A stretch of 64,000 nucleotides of DNA, from assembly GCA_030834895.1 (NCBI GenBank), contig JAUQXA010000062.1:1-64000 (forward strand), in the 5' to 3' direction. Below, piece after piece: positions 51,561 through 60,185 of the stretch. The DNA comes from Anaerolineales bacterium. Its GTDB lineage: Bacteria; Chloroflexota; Anaerolineae; Anaerolineales; Villigracilaceae. Each line of letters starts with the position of its first letter. Positions within the stretch are counted from its first letter, which is position 1. Below the pieces are notes generated by a model, which saw nothing but the letters and a program-made list of their open reading frames with translations, did no database searches and was not told the origin of the DNA. Position numbers and translations under genes: made by a program.

Positions 51561-51627
51561 CATTCCGAAGTATTCGCTTATAATTGGCGGCAAGACAAAC
51601 CAGCAACATCAAAAGAGGAAAAAATCT

Positions 51628-53511
51628 ATGGCAGGGCTTATAGGTCAGAATTTTGGGCGTTACCAAATCCTTGAGCGGCTTGGAGAGGGCGGCATGGCAA
51701 CCGTTTACAAGGCTTATGACACACGCCTCGAACGTGAAGTCGCCATAAAAGTAATCCGGCGGGAGGCATTTCCACCCGAAGAAATGGATTTGCTTCTGAA
51801 ACGCTTCGAACGTGAATCCAAGTCGCTTGCCAAACTTTCCCACCCCAATATCGTCGGCGTGATCGATTACGGTGAGTACGAAGGACTGCCATATCTGGTC
51901 ATGGTCTATTTGCCGGGGGGCACGCTCAAAAACCGGCTTGGACAACCCATGCCTTGGCGCGAGGCAGTGCAAATGATTCTGCCTGTTGCACACGCTCTGG
52001 AATATGTCCATGAACACAACATCATCAACCGCGACGTAAAGCCCTCGAATATTTTATTGACCGACAAGGGTCAGCCCATGTTGACCGATTTTGGGTTGGT
52101 AAAATTATTCGGAGAACAGCAAAAGGATGCAACTTTGACCAGCTCCGGCACGGGACTTGGCACACCCGACTATATGGCCCCGGAGCAATGGACAGGCGAA
52201 CCCACGGCCCAATCCGATTTATATTCGCTGGGAGTGGTGCTTTATGAAATGATCACCGGCCACAGGCCGTATGTCGCCGACACGCCGGCGGGGGTGCTCT
52301 TGAAACAGGCGACTGAACCGCTGCCACTTCCAAAACTATATGTCCCGGACCTGCCCAAGGATGTGGAGTCGGTTTTACTCAAGGCGCTTGCCAAGGAACC
52401 GAAAGACCGCTATCCCGACATGCATGTCTTCGTGGAAGAATTGCAGAACCTGCTGGCAGGCAGGGAGGTCCAGGCATCATCCATCAAGACATCCCGCTTG
52501 CGCGACCAAATGACCGGCAAGGTGAGACGCGATCAACTGGATTTTCCCAAGCCTGCGCGCAAAAGCGCATTCCCCATTTTGATTGTTGCGGTCATTGGCA
52601 TCGTTTTATTTTTTGCCGCAGGCGGCGGATATTGGTTGTGGAACAATCCTCAAATATTTGCTCCTGTGATGACTCCCACACAACAGGTGCTGCCCTCGCC
52701 TACTGAAATTCCTCCAACGAAAACGGCGGTCCCGCCGACGGTCACCCCAACAGTGGAACCGTCGCTACCCACAGCCACGTCCATTCCCAGCGAGATCAGG
52801 GACAGCAGAAATGTGCCCATGATTCTCATCCCGGCCGGGACATTCAACATGGGTAGTGACGATACCGGCGATGTAGGGTCGCGTCCCGCCCAGGAACTTT
52901 ATCTGGATGCCTTCTACATTGATAAATTCGAAGTCACCAATGAAATGTATGACGCATGTGTCTTTGCCGTCGAGTGCCGGAAGCCTCAACAGGGTGGCTC
53001 CGCCACGCGAAACACTTATTTCGCCAACCCGGTCTATGCAAACTTTCCCGTCCTTTACGTGGATTGGAAGATGGCGAGTGCCTATTGCAAGTGGAGAGGC
53101 GGGCGACTGCCCACCGAAGCTGAATGGGAAAAAGCCGCGCGTGGCACGGACGGCCGACTCTATCCTTGGGGAAACCAGGAGCCTGATTGCAGCCTGGCAA
53201 ACCACGTTGGTTGTGTGGCAGATACCACTCCGGTGGATCAGCATAAGGCCGGTGTAAGCCCCTACGGTGTATATGGCATGGCTGGCAATGTGTGGGAGTG
53301 GACAAGCACACTATTCAGACCGTATCCCTACAAAGTCGATGACGGACGCGAAGATCAGGATGTGCTGGGCGAGCGCATCGCGCGAGGCGGCTCCTGGCAT
53401 GTATTTGGTGGCAATACTGGAAATGTCCGCGCCGATACGCGCATGAAACTGGACCCAGGTTACTTTGGTGGATACGTCGGTTTTCGGTGTGCACTTCCCT
53501 TGCCTGAGTAG
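51628..53511 (+). CDS. Ser/Thr kinase with transmembrane segment and extracellular FGE-like domain (copy 2)
   Basis: This 627-aa paralogue of the preceding gene shares the layout: kinase (about 10-275; LGEGGMATVYKAYD, NRDVKPSN with Asn134, DFGLVK, GTPDYMAPEQW), helix at about 315-337, Pro/Thr linker, and FGE-like domain (about 395-627; MILIPAGTFNMG, RLPTEAEWEKAARG, YGMAGNVWEWT, RIARGGSW). Conservation is strongest in the kinase; linkers differ most. It has its own upstream TATAAT (51579-51584). Extracellular parts may recognise different ligands. Confidence 0.85.
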   Translation: MAGLIGQNFGRYQILERLGEGGMATVYKAYDTRLEREVAIKVIRREAFPPEEMDLLLKRFERESKSLAKLSHPNIVGVIDYGEYEGLPYLVMVYLPGGTLKNRLGQPMPWREAVQMILPVAHALEYVHEHNIINRDVKPSNILLTDKGQPMLTDFGLVKLFGEQQKDATLTSSGTGLGTPDYMAPEQWTGEPTAQSDLYSLGVVLYEMITGHRPYVADTPAGVLLKQATEPLPLPKLYVPDLPKDVESVLLKALAKEPKDRYPDMHVFVEELQNLLAGREVQASSIKTSRLRDQMTGKVRRDQLDFPKPARKSAFPILIVAVIGIVLFFAAGGGYWLWNNPQIFAPVMTPTQQVLPSPTEIPPTKTAVPPTVTPTVEPSLPTATSIPSEIRDSRNVPMILIPAGTFNMGSDDTGDVGSRPAQELYLDAFYIDKFEVTNEMYDACVFAVECRKPQQGGSATRNTYFANPVYANFPVLYVDWKMASAYCKWRGGRLPTEAEWEKAARGTDGRLYPWGNQEPDCSLANHVGCVADTTPVDQHKAGVSPYGVYGMAGNVWEWTSTLFRPYPYKVDDGREDQDVLGERIARGGSWHVFGGNTGNVRADTRMKLDPGYFGGYVGFRCALPLPE

Positions 53512-53526
53512 GTTGTTTAATGGATA

Positions 53527-53565
53527 AGAAAAGCCCGGAATTTGAACTCCGGGCTTTTCTTTTTA
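53527..53565. terminator. Bidirectional intrinsic terminator
   Basis: AGAAAAGCCCGG (53527-53538) pairs with CCGGGCTTTTCT (53549-53560), followed by five T on the plus side. It separates the second kinase gene from the convergent CoA-transferase subunit B gene. Confidence 0.9.
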
Positions 53566-54330
53566 TGCCGCGCCTTTGAGGTAAATCCCTGTGGGGTCAA
53601 GTTCTTCACGCAGGATTCTCAACTCATTTTCAGTGACAGGTTCCGTCTCCTTCACCTGCGCTGCCGTCTTCAAATCCCAGCCTGTGTTGGCTTTTGCTTC
53701 TTCAACCGTTTTACCGGGATGAAGTGCTATCAGGATCATTTCACCATCTTCGTTCGGTTCGAGAATGCCAATATCTGTCACAACCGCCAGCATCCCACCG
53801 CCACGCAGACCGGCGTTTTCGCGGTCGCCCTTGCCGCCGATGAATCCGGCCGAGGTCATGAATTCGACTTTTTCAGGGAAGCGGCGTTTCTGGTGCGGGG
53901 TCATGATGTAACAGCGATTGGCCCATGCGGCGATCTCCTGTGACCCGCCCGAACCGGGCAGCCGCACTTTGGGATGGTCGTACCCGCCGATGACTGTGGC
54001 ATTGATATTGCCGTATTTGTCGATCTGTGCGCCGCCCATGAAGCCCACATCCACATTGCCGCGCTGGAGATAGTTGGCGAAAATATCGTACATGCTCACC
54101 ACCGAAAGCGATCCGCTGACCAGAGTGGGGTCGCCAATCGAGAGCGGAAGCCGCGCAGGCTCAGCGCCGATCACCCCGGCTTCGTAGATCATCACCAGAT
54201 TGGGGGCATGGGTACGCTTGGCCAGATTACATGCAAGGTTGGGCTGACCGACGCCCACAAAAACAACATCGCCGTCGCGTAACAAACGCGCGGCATTTAT
54301 GATCATCAACTCGGCTGAAGAGTAATTCAT
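53563..54330 (-). CDS. CoA-transferase subunit B (glutaconate/3-oxoacid type)
   Basis: The 255-aa protein is the catalytic type of class I CoA-transferase: SSAELMIINAARLLRDGDVVFVGVGQPN, the active-site Glu in MIYEAGVIGAEP, then GGAQIDKYGNINATVIG and TPHQKRRFPEKVEFMTS. The glutamate forms the acyl-CoA intermediate. The partner subunit A is encoded at 56453-57355 on the same strand, but two genes (one on the other strand) lie between. This arrangement is unusual: subunits are normally adjacent. Substrate could be glutaconate, 3-oxoacids or cholesterol-ring degradation acids. Confidence 0.8.
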   Translation of the reverse strand: MNYSSAELMIINAARLLRDGDVVFVGVGQPNLACNLAKRTHAPNLVMIYEAGVIGAEPARLPLSIGDPTLVSGSLSVVSMYDIFANYLQRGNVDVGFMGGAQIDKYGNINATVIGGYDHPKVRLPGSGGSQEIAAWANRCYIMTPHQKRRFPEKVEFMTSAGFIGGKGDRENAGLRGGGMLAVVTDIGILEPNEDGEMILIALHPGKTVEEAKANTGWDLKTAAQVKETEPVTENELRILREELDPTGIYLKGAA

Positions 54331-54476
54331 TGTTCCTCGGGAATTTTGGTTTGAATTTTCAGGACGCCGCTATTGTGCCTGAATTTTGCGCGTCTGGCAA
54401 GTGATGGATGTCATTCCCGAATTCCTATTGATTGGATTTACAAAAGGAATGATAATTGCCCGCGAGGAGAGAACCC

Positions 54477-55469
54477 ATGAAAAAGAACCATCCCATCTTC
54501 ACGTTCGGTCTAATTCTTATCTTCGCCATTCTGGCATGCAACCTGCCGGGGACTCAGAACGCCGCACCCACTGCTGTCCCACCCTCCAATACTCCTGAAA
54601 TGGTTCCCAGTTCCCCAATGCCGGAGACGCTGGCGACCTCCACAGAATCCCCTTCCCCCACGCCTGAACTGCCCACACCCACAGTCACGATTCCACATGC
54701 GCTGATTCCTTCGACCAATGTCAAGCCGGGCAAGTTGATACAGGATGTTGTGTCAGTGGATACCGCCGCGGAAAAACGCGCTCCCTACGGTGATTCGTAT
54801 GACATCAACCGTCTCGAGCGTCCCTTCCTGCAAGATATGACCTATGTCGCCGACCTGGACATTGTCAGCTTCAATCTTGCATATGACGAAAAGTTCTTCT
54901 ACGTCTCCATCGAACTGGTCGGCACAAACCCGAATAACGACATGGGCATCGACTATGGAGTCGAGTTGGACATCGATGCAGACGGCTTCGGTGACAAGAT
55001 CATCATTGCCCGGCCGCCCTACAGCGTGGACTGGTCGACGGACAACGTGCAAATCCTGGAAGACACCAACCGCGACACAAGCGGACTTTCAGCTGAGAAG
55101 GCCGAAGCGCCCATGCCCGGCGATGGATACGACACTGTGATCTTCAACGGCGGACGCGGCGAAGGGGATGACCCCGATCTGGCCTGGGCACGCGTAAACG
55201 CAGGCAACACAGCCACTGTGCAATTTGCATTCAAGAAATCCTTTGCGGGCACAAAATTCATGTACGGTGTGCTCGCAGACGGGGGAGTGAGGAGCGTCGC
55301 CGACCTCGATTATGTGGACCGTTTTACCGAAGAAGAAGCAGGCTCTCCCGTTCGCGACCAGAAAAATTATCCCCTCAAGGACTTGTATGCCGTGGATAAT
55401 GTCTGCCGCGAAGTATTCGGCTTCACCGGGACAGAACAGGAACCGCAGCGCTGTACGCCCATTCGTTAG
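54477..55469 (+). CDS. Lipoprotein with beta-sandwich-like ectodomain
   Basis: The start is ATG 54477 after GAGGAGAG. The 330-aa protein has a lipobox (ILAC, about Cys21), a Pro/Thr/Ser-rich linker to about residue 85, and a globular part (about 95-330) containing DSYDINRLERPFLQDM, ISFNLAYDEKFFYVSIEL, YGVELDIDADGFGDKIIIARPP, and Cys in the C-terminal VDNVCREVF / PQRCTPI. The DIDADGFGDK segment looks like a calcium-type loop. It is inserted on the opposite strand between the CoA-transferase/hydrolase genes. No family is recognised. Confidence 0.65.
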   Translation: MKKNHPIFTFGLILIFAILACNLPGTQNAAPTAVPPSNTPEMVPSSPMPETLATSTESPSPTPELPTPTVTIPHALIPSTNVKPGKLIQDVVSVDTAAEKRAPYGDSYDINRLERPFLQDMTYVADLDIVSFNLAYDEKFFYVSIELVGTNPNNDMGIDYGVELDIDADGFGDKIIIARPPYSVDWSTDNVQILEDTNRDTSGLSAEKAEAPMPGDGYDTVIFNGGRGEGDDPDLAWARVNAGNTATVQFAFKKSFAGTKFMYGVLADGGVRSVADLDYVDRFTEEEAGSPVRDQKNYPLKDLYAVDNVCREVFGFTGTEQEPQRCTPIR

Positions 55470-55491
55470 CTTTTCTTTTGCCGCCAAAATG

Positions 55492-55527
55492 AACCGACCC
55501 CGAAGGACGATCTTCGAGGTCGGTTTT
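55492..55527 (+). terminator. Intrinsic terminator after the lipoprotein gene
   Basis: AACCGACC-C-CGAAG (55492 onward) pairs with CTTCG-AGGTCGGTT (to 55525), with one bulged C and a T-run. The mirror-image A-run upstream (GCCGCCAAAATG) is weaker. Confidence 0.75.
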
Positions 55528-55543
55528 GTCTTGGGAAAAAGTT

Positions 55544-56395
55544 CTATCGAATGTCGATAAGATATGCCCTCATGAAATTGAAAATCTTCTCTGGGCATTC
55601 CAACGGTAGAAGGTGTGTCGTCTTCTCCAAAGTCCTGACCAGGATTCCGGGGTTTTTCTCTTTTACCAGGTCCTCCGCTTTTTTCAAAAACGTATCGGTC
55701 TCCGCGCCTCGGAGAATGAGGGTGGGAACTTTGAGCTTGGGCAGTTCGCGCCAGATGTCGAAATCACGCATAGCCGTCAGGTAGATACGAACCTCCCATT
55801 CGGGGGAATATGCCAGTTCGAATCCAGCGTCCGCTTTCGGTTTGGCAACACCCGCCGTGTACGCGCGCAGGTTTTCGTCGCTTACATACTTGAAAACATC
55901 CCGTGAACGATAACCATCGAAAGCCACATCCAAATTTTCGAAGGTGCGTCTTCGTCTGAGCGCGCCTGCAATCTTGGGATGGAATTTGTTTCCCAATCTC
56001 AGCGCGCGGGCAAAATTCCAGGCTGTCAAAACCGAAGGTACGAAAAGCACAGGGTCGAGCAACACCAGCGCTCGGAACTTATCCGGCTCACGCAGCGCCG
56101 CCCGCAAGGTGACGATTCCTCCGACAGAATGACCGACCCCAATGACGGGTTCCCCGGCTGGCAGCGGAGTCGAATCGAGAAATTGGAGCAAATCCTCAGA
56201 GAGCGGATTCCAGTCGTCTAAGTCTTCTGGCTTCGATCCCTCCCACAGCGGACGCAACAACATCCCGAAGACATGAAACTGCGTTTTTAACAATTCAAAC
56301 AAAGGCTTGTAACACGCGGGCGGATAGCCGTTTGCGTGGAGGAAATGCAGCGGCATCCCCTCGCCGCCATAATCAAAGGATGGTATCTGATTCAT
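55544..56395 (-). CDS. Alpha/beta hydrolase
   Basis: The 283-aa hydrolase has oxyanion segment LHANGYPP, nucleophile elbow GVGHSVGG (Ser90), an acidic residue in LILRGAETDTF and the final His in EKTTHLLPLE. The cap region contains many basic residues (RRRRTFENLDVAF). It lies downstream of the CoA-transferase subunit A gene in the same orientation (57 bp), suggesting that thioester or ester hydrolysis accompanies CoA transfer. Substrate not predictable. Confidence 0.8.
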   Translation of the reverse strand: MNQIPSFDYGGEGMPLHFLHANGYPPACYKPLFELLKTQFHVFGMLLRPLWEGSKPEDLDDWNPLSEDLLQFLDSTPLPAGEPVIGVGHSVGGIVTLRAALREPDKFRALVLLDPVLFVPSVLTAWNFARALRLGNKFHPKIAGALRRRRTFENLDVAFDGYRSRDVFKYVSDENLRAYTAGVAKPKADAGFELAYSPEWEVRIYLTAMRDFDIWRELPKLKVPTLILRGAETDTFLKKAEDLVKEKNPGILVRTLEKTTHLLPLECPEKIFNFMRAYLIDIR

Positions 56396-56452
56396 CCGCT
56401 AATCCACATCGCTCTTTCGAGGGCTAAGCCCCCAAAAGAGCATGGATGTTCA

Positions 56453-57355
56453 CTAATACTTCCCGTAATTGATCTTCTCGCTGTACTTGGCCTTGACCTT
56501 CAACCGCTTGTGGACCTTCGGTCCGAGCTTCTCCCAATACTCTTCACGGTCTTTAACGCCGAACACCCATTCATCAAGATATACCTGCACACTCTCCTTT
56601 GACTCACTGATCTTGTCCCACGCGAGGTAGAACTCGTTGTCGCGGTCGTAATAACCTTGCGAGTAGGAGGGATGGCTGGCGTATGGGACATGACACACCG
56701 CGTCCACAATGTTGGCGGGAATCATGGTGCGGTTCGGGTCGGAGCGGATGACGGATTCGTCCACGATTTCTTCAGCAGTGAGGACAACCTTCTTTGCGGC
56801 AAAGGCGGCTTCCTTTTGCTCGCCGATGATGCCCCACAAATGGGCGTTGCCGTTCTCGTCCGCCCGCTGCACATGGACGATCGCCACATCCGGATTCAGG
56901 GCCGGGACAACGATCACATCCTTGCCGCCGTACGGGTCGGGGATGCGCTTGATCTGAGGGTTGGACTTTTCGAGGTCGGTCGCACCCGTCTGGTTCATCG
57001 GCAGGAAGGGCAGTCCCGAAGCACCAGCTTGCAGGCGGGTGATCATCCCGAAGTGCGAATATTCCTCCCATTCCAATTCGCCTTTTTCAATTGCCGCACG
57101 GACGATTCTCAGAGAGCCAACTCCGGGATTCCCCATGTACGAGAAGATGACCTTCTTCGCGCAGCCTGCCGCCACCATCTGGTCGTAGATCAGGTCGGGC
57201 GTGGCGCGGGCGAGGGTGAGGTTCTTCTTGCCCTGACGGATGATCTCATGCCCGGCGGCAAAGGGGATAAGGTGGGTGAAACCTGCGGCGTAGACCACAT
57301 CGCCGTCACTGACATAATCTGCAATTGCTTGTTTGAGTGAAGTGAGTTTGGACAT
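56453..57355 (-). CDS. CoA-transferase subunit A (glutaconate/3-oxoacid type)
   Basis: The start is ATG 57355 (MSKLTSLKQAIADYV), one base after the stop of the small membrane-protein gene. The 300-aa protein has class I CoA-transferase subunit A features: DGDVVYAAGFTHLIPFAAGHEII, SYMGNPGVGSLRI, and VPALNPDVAIVHVQRADENGNAHLWG. It needs subunit B (53563-54330) for catalysis. Ribosome-binding site is weak, so translation is probably coupled to the preceding gene. Confidence 0.8.
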   Translation of the reverse strand: MSKLTSLKQAIADYVSDGDVVYAAGFTHLIPFAAGHEIIRQGKKNLTLARATPDLIYDQMVAAGCAKKVIFSYMGNPGVGSLRIVRAAIEKGELEWEEYSHFGMITRLQAGASGLPFLPMNQTGATDLEKSNPQIKRIPDPYGGKDVIVVPALNPDVAIVHVQRADENGNAHLWGIIGEQKEAAFAAKKVVLTAEEIVDESVIRSDPNRTMIPANIVDAVCHVPYASHPSYSQGYYDRDNEFYLAWDKISESKESVQVYLDEWVFGVKDREEYWEKLGPKVHKRLKVKAKYSEKINYGKY

Positions 57356-57356
57356 G

Positions 57357-57626
57357 TTATTTTTTCTTTGAATCCTGTCTGGATTGTTTTTTCTTTCTTC
57401 TTTCTTCACGCTGCTTATTTAGCCATGAAAAACGCCCTGCGGAGGAAGGCGCGGGCTTTCCACGGCGGAACATCCAGCCGATGCCGATCATCAGCAGAGA
57501 CATGAAGAGATAGTCAAAGTCTGCCTGTTCGGCGAAATCCGAGACGACAAAGAGGACGAATGCTCCCCCGCCGATAACGTAGAAAAACATTCCCACGCGA
57601 TAGATGAGAGGCTCATCGGATTCCAT
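57357..57626 (-). CDS. Small two-helix membrane protein with basic tail
   Basis: The start is chosen at ATG 57626 (MESDEPLIYRVGMFF), giving 89 aa; an upstream ATG would add 12 residues with no good ribosome-binding site. Two helices (about 8-30 and 38-56) are followed by a strongly basic C-terminus (KQREERRKKKQSRQDSKKK). The stop is one base away from the CoA-transferase A start. No family recognised. Confidence 0.6.
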   Translation of the reverse strand: MESDEPLIYRVGMFFYVIGGGAFVLFVVSDFAEQADFDYLFMSLLMIGIGWMFRRGKPAPSSAGRFSWLNKQREERRKKKQSRQDSKKK

Positions 57627-57681
57627 GCGCTTATTGTACCTTTGGAAGGGGGAAGTAAACAAGTGAACAAATACATATTAC

Positions 57682-57709
57682 AAAAAAGAGAGCCTCGTAA
57701 GAGACTCTC
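57682..57709 (-). terminator. Intrinsic terminator of the aldehyde dehydrogenase gene
   Basis: On the minus strand GAGAGTCTC-TTAC-GAGGCTCTC (one G-T pair) is followed by TTTTTT. It sits about 35 bp past the stop of the aldehyde dehydrogenase gene. Confidence 0.8.
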
Positions 57710-57742
57710 ACTGTTTGGTCATTCGACTATCTGACGACTTGG

Positions 57743-59317
57743 CTATTTGACCAACACCCTCACCTGTTCCCGCATGTACAGTGGCACGTAGTAATGTCCG
57801 CCGGAGTTCTTACCACTGGAACCGGAGCCTTTCCAGCCGCCGAAGGGTTGGAAGCCAGGCCACGCGCCCGTCGTCGCTCCCTGCGGACGGTTGGCATAGG
57901 TCACGCCGGCTTCGATCTTGTCGAAGAACCATTCGGTCTCTTCGGGCGAGCCGTAGAATCCGGCGGTCAGACCGTAGTTGACGTTATTAGCGATGTACAT
58001 GGCTTCGTCAAGGTCCTTGACTTTGCCAATTGTGGCGATGGGCAGGAACATCTCATGCTGCCACAGGCGGTGGGACAGCGGCAGGTCGGTGACGAAGGTC
58101 GGCTCGCAGAAGAAGCCTTTATCGTAGATGCCACCGGTCTTGATCTTGCCACCTGTGAGGAAGATTCCTCCATCCTGATTGATTTCCTCGCAGTAATTTT
58201 GAAAGTCTTTGTATGCCGCCAGGTTGATGACCGGTCCCGTATAGGTGGCGCGCTCGGTTGGGTCACCGATGACCAGTTTCGAACCGAGGTCTTTCAGGCG
58301 GGGGACCAACTCATCGTAGACAGAGTCCACTACAAGCACGCGCGAAGCGGCGGAGCATTTTTGTCCCTGCAAACCAAATGCCGAGCGGACGATCCCAATC
58401 GCGGCGCGTTCCAAATCCGCCTTCTCCGAAACGATGACCGGGTTCTTGCCGCCGAGTTCCAAAATCAGTGGGCGCACATAGTTGCGTTTGCCGAAGTCCT
58501 GGAACATTTTCATGCCCACGTCAAAGGAGCCGGTGAAGGTGACGCCCGCCACTTCGGGGCTGTCAATCAACGCCTGCCCAACGACGGAGCCAGCCCCCGT
58601 CACGAAGTTGACCACGCCGTCGGGGAAGCCCGCGTCGCGGAAGCAATCGATCAGCAGGCGCGCGACCCACGCGGTGTCCGTAGCTGGCTTGACGACAACT
58701 GTGTTGCCCGCAACCAGCGCCGCGCCCATCGGTCCGCCCGTGAGCGCGAAGGGGAAGTTGAAGGGCGAGATGACCAGCCACACGCCGTACGGACGCAGTA
58801 TCGACACGTTGCGCGATTCATAGCCGACAAGCGGGTCCCTGCCCATCTCGACAATATAACCGTTGTTCTTTTCCATTTGGTCGCAGGAGTAATAAATCAG
58901 GTCGGCGGTCTCCTGCACATCACCCAAAGACTCCATGCGGTTCTTGCCAACCTCCAATGCCATTGCCGCGCCTAGTTCAAAAATGCGTTCTTCAATCAGC
59001 GACGCCGCCTTGCGGAGCAGTTCCACACGCTTCTGCCACGACGTGCGGCTCCATGCCGGGAAAGCCTTGTGCGCCGCATCCAACGCCTGTTGAGCGTGTT
59101 CGGTATGTCCGCGCTGCATCTTTGCCAAAATCCAATCAGTGTTGACGGGGGAGTGATCGTTATAAGTCTTGTCGGATTTCACGTCCTTCCCACCGATGAA
59201 CATGCCGTATTCCCTGCCCATGTTCTGCTTGAGTTTTTCCACGGCTTTGTCGAAGCCGGTATGTAGTTCTTCGGGCGGGTTGAACATGGTCGAGTAAGTC
59301 AATCTGAAATTTGTCAT
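57743..59317 (-). CDS. Aldehyde dehydrogenase, probable 1-pyrroline-5-carboxylate dehydrogenase type
   Basis: The start is ATG 59317 (MTNFRLTYSTMFNPPEEL). The 524-aa NAD(P)-dependent dehydrogenase has SPFNFPFALTGGPMGAALVAGN, the Glu in LELGGKNPVIV, catalytic Cys321 in GLQGQKCSAASR and a C-terminal PFGGWKGSGSSGKNSGG. The motif set (GQKCSA, GSGSSGKNSGG) and length match group-4-type P5C dehydrogenases acting on glutamate semialdehyde from proline, more than short-chain aldehyde dehydrogenases. No proline dehydrogenase is nearby. A 248-bp AT-rich divergent region separates it from the selenoprotein candidate. Confidence 0.75.
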   Translation of the reverse strand: MTNFRLTYSTMFNPPEELHTGFDKAVEKLKQNMGREYGMFIGGKDVKSDKTYNDHSPVNTDWILAKMQRGHTEHAQQALDAAHKAFPAWSRTSWQKRVELLRKAASLIEERIFELGAAMALEVGKNRMESLGDVQETADLIYYSCDQMEKNNGYIVEMGRDPLVGYESRNVSILRPYGVWLVISPFNFPFALTGGPMGAALVAGNTVVVKPATDTAWVARLLIDCFRDAGFPDGVVNFVTGAGSVVGQALIDSPEVAGVTFTGSFDVGMKMFQDFGKRNYVRPLILELGGKNPVIVSEKADLERAAIGIVRSAFGLQGQKCSAASRVLVVDSVYDELVPRLKDLGSKLVIGDPTERATYTGPVINLAAYKDFQNYCEEINQDGGIFLTGGKIKTGGIYDKGFFCEPTFVTDLPLSHRLWQHEMFLPIATIGKVKDLDEAMYIANNVNYGLTAGFYGSPEETEWFFDKIEAGVTYANRPQGATTGAWPGFQPFGGWKGSGSSGKNSGGHYYVPLYMREQVRVLVK

Positions 59318-59565
59318 GGATACCTCTTTTGTAAGTGCTTGAAGATAAAAGCGCGTCGCACCCTCCAAGCTAAGTGAATTATTTTGAATTATATGATAAG
59401 AATACAATAAAGACAATATTTATCACATTTACTGTTAATGAATTTCATTCACACTTCCCGCGTCCGTACAAGGCTAATTTAGGATTGGATGAGAAACTGT
59501 AAGGAGACGGGAAAAGGGGTAGTCTTTGCTTTCAAGACCATACTTTAGCGATGAGGAGACTTTAG

Positions 59566-60117
59566 ATGAAACCCCGCTTCTTTTTCCAAGCCCTGGGGCT
59601 GGTTGCTGTTTTACTGACAGCTTCCTGCGCCCCGGCCGCTCCCCCCGCAGAGGCTTCCCCACAGGAGGCTGCACCTGTCCCCACCACTGCCGCCCCAACA
59701 AACAAATCCGCGCCCGAAGCGACAGTGGTTCCTGCTGACACAGTCGCTCCCACACAAGCCGCAGAAGTGCAAGTCGTCCCCACCTCACGTGGACCCAACC
59801 TCGAAGCCACCGACCCCGCCACGGTCAGCCTGGCATCGGGTCAACTGCAATTGGTGGAATTCTTCCGCTTCACCTGAGGTACCTGCCGTTCCATGGCGCC
59901 CATGGTTCATGGGCTTGAAGCGGAGTATTTTGGCAGAGTCAAGTTTTCCTATCTTGACGCCGGCGACCCCAACACCCGCGAGTTCCAGCGCATGCTTGGT
60001 TTTAATTATCAGCCTGAGTTCTATTTACTGGATGCGGATGGGAATGTCTTGAAGAAGTTCGTGGGTTTCGTTTCCAGGGAAGAATTTGTAACGGAGCTCG
60101 AAAAGCACCTTCAGTAG
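59566..60117 (+). CDS. Thioredoxin-fold lipoprotein with selenocysteine (UGTC), read through an in-frame TGA
   Basis: Two open frames in the same phase, 59566-59874 and 59878-60117, are separated only by TGA (59875-59877). The combined 183-codon product has a lipoprotein signal (LLTASC lipobox), a Pro/Ala/Thr-rich linker (about 22-80), then VEFFRFT-U-GTCRSMAPMVHGLEAEYF and VKFSYLDAGDPNT, YQPEFYLLDADGNVLKKFVG. This is the thioredoxin pattern in which the first Cys of WCxxC is expected exactly at codon 104; the second Cys (107) is intact. A hairpin GCCCATG-GTT-CATGGGC (59898-59914) lies at SECIS distance. GAGGAG precedes ATG 59566 by 8 nt. Alternative: a simple nonsense mutation. Confidence 0.75.
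59898..59914 (+). promoter_or_regulatory. Candidate bacterial SECIS hairpin
   Basis: GCCCATG (59898-59904), loop GTT (59905-59907) and CATGGGC (59908-59914) form a perfect 7-bp stem. Bacterial SECIS elements need a stem-loop just 3' of the UGA with a G at the start of the apical loop; here the loop starts 28 nt after the TGA with a G. An alternative pairing (CCATGG-CGC-CCATGG) overlaps it, so the fold should be computed. Confidence 0.55.
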
Positions 60118-60136
60118 AATATCGGTATCCAAAAGA

Positions 60137-60171
60137 AATCATCCCGCAGGTTTGAAACCTGCGGGATGATT
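60137..60171. terminator. Bidirectional terminator palindrome
   Basis: AATCATCCCGCAGGTTT (60137-60153) and AAACCTGCGGGATGATT (60155-60171) form a perfect 17-bp palindrome around a single G. It lies between the convergent selenoprotein candidate and SHMT-like gene and shares its stem core CATCCCGCAG with the kinase terminator at 51517-51553. Confidence 0.8.
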
Positions 60172-60185
60172 CATAAAATCGGGTT

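Noticed and set aside
57794..58975. Plus-strand open frame of 393 codons
   Set aside because: It is antisense to the aldehyde dehydrogenase; composition is His/Arg/Gly-rich without domains.
59875..59877. Reading TGA as a simple stop with two separate genes (59566-59877 and 59893-60117)
   Set aside because: The second frame starts in the middle of a thioredoxin fold with no ribosome-binding site, and the stop falls exactly on the redox Cys position. Read-through is the more economical reading.
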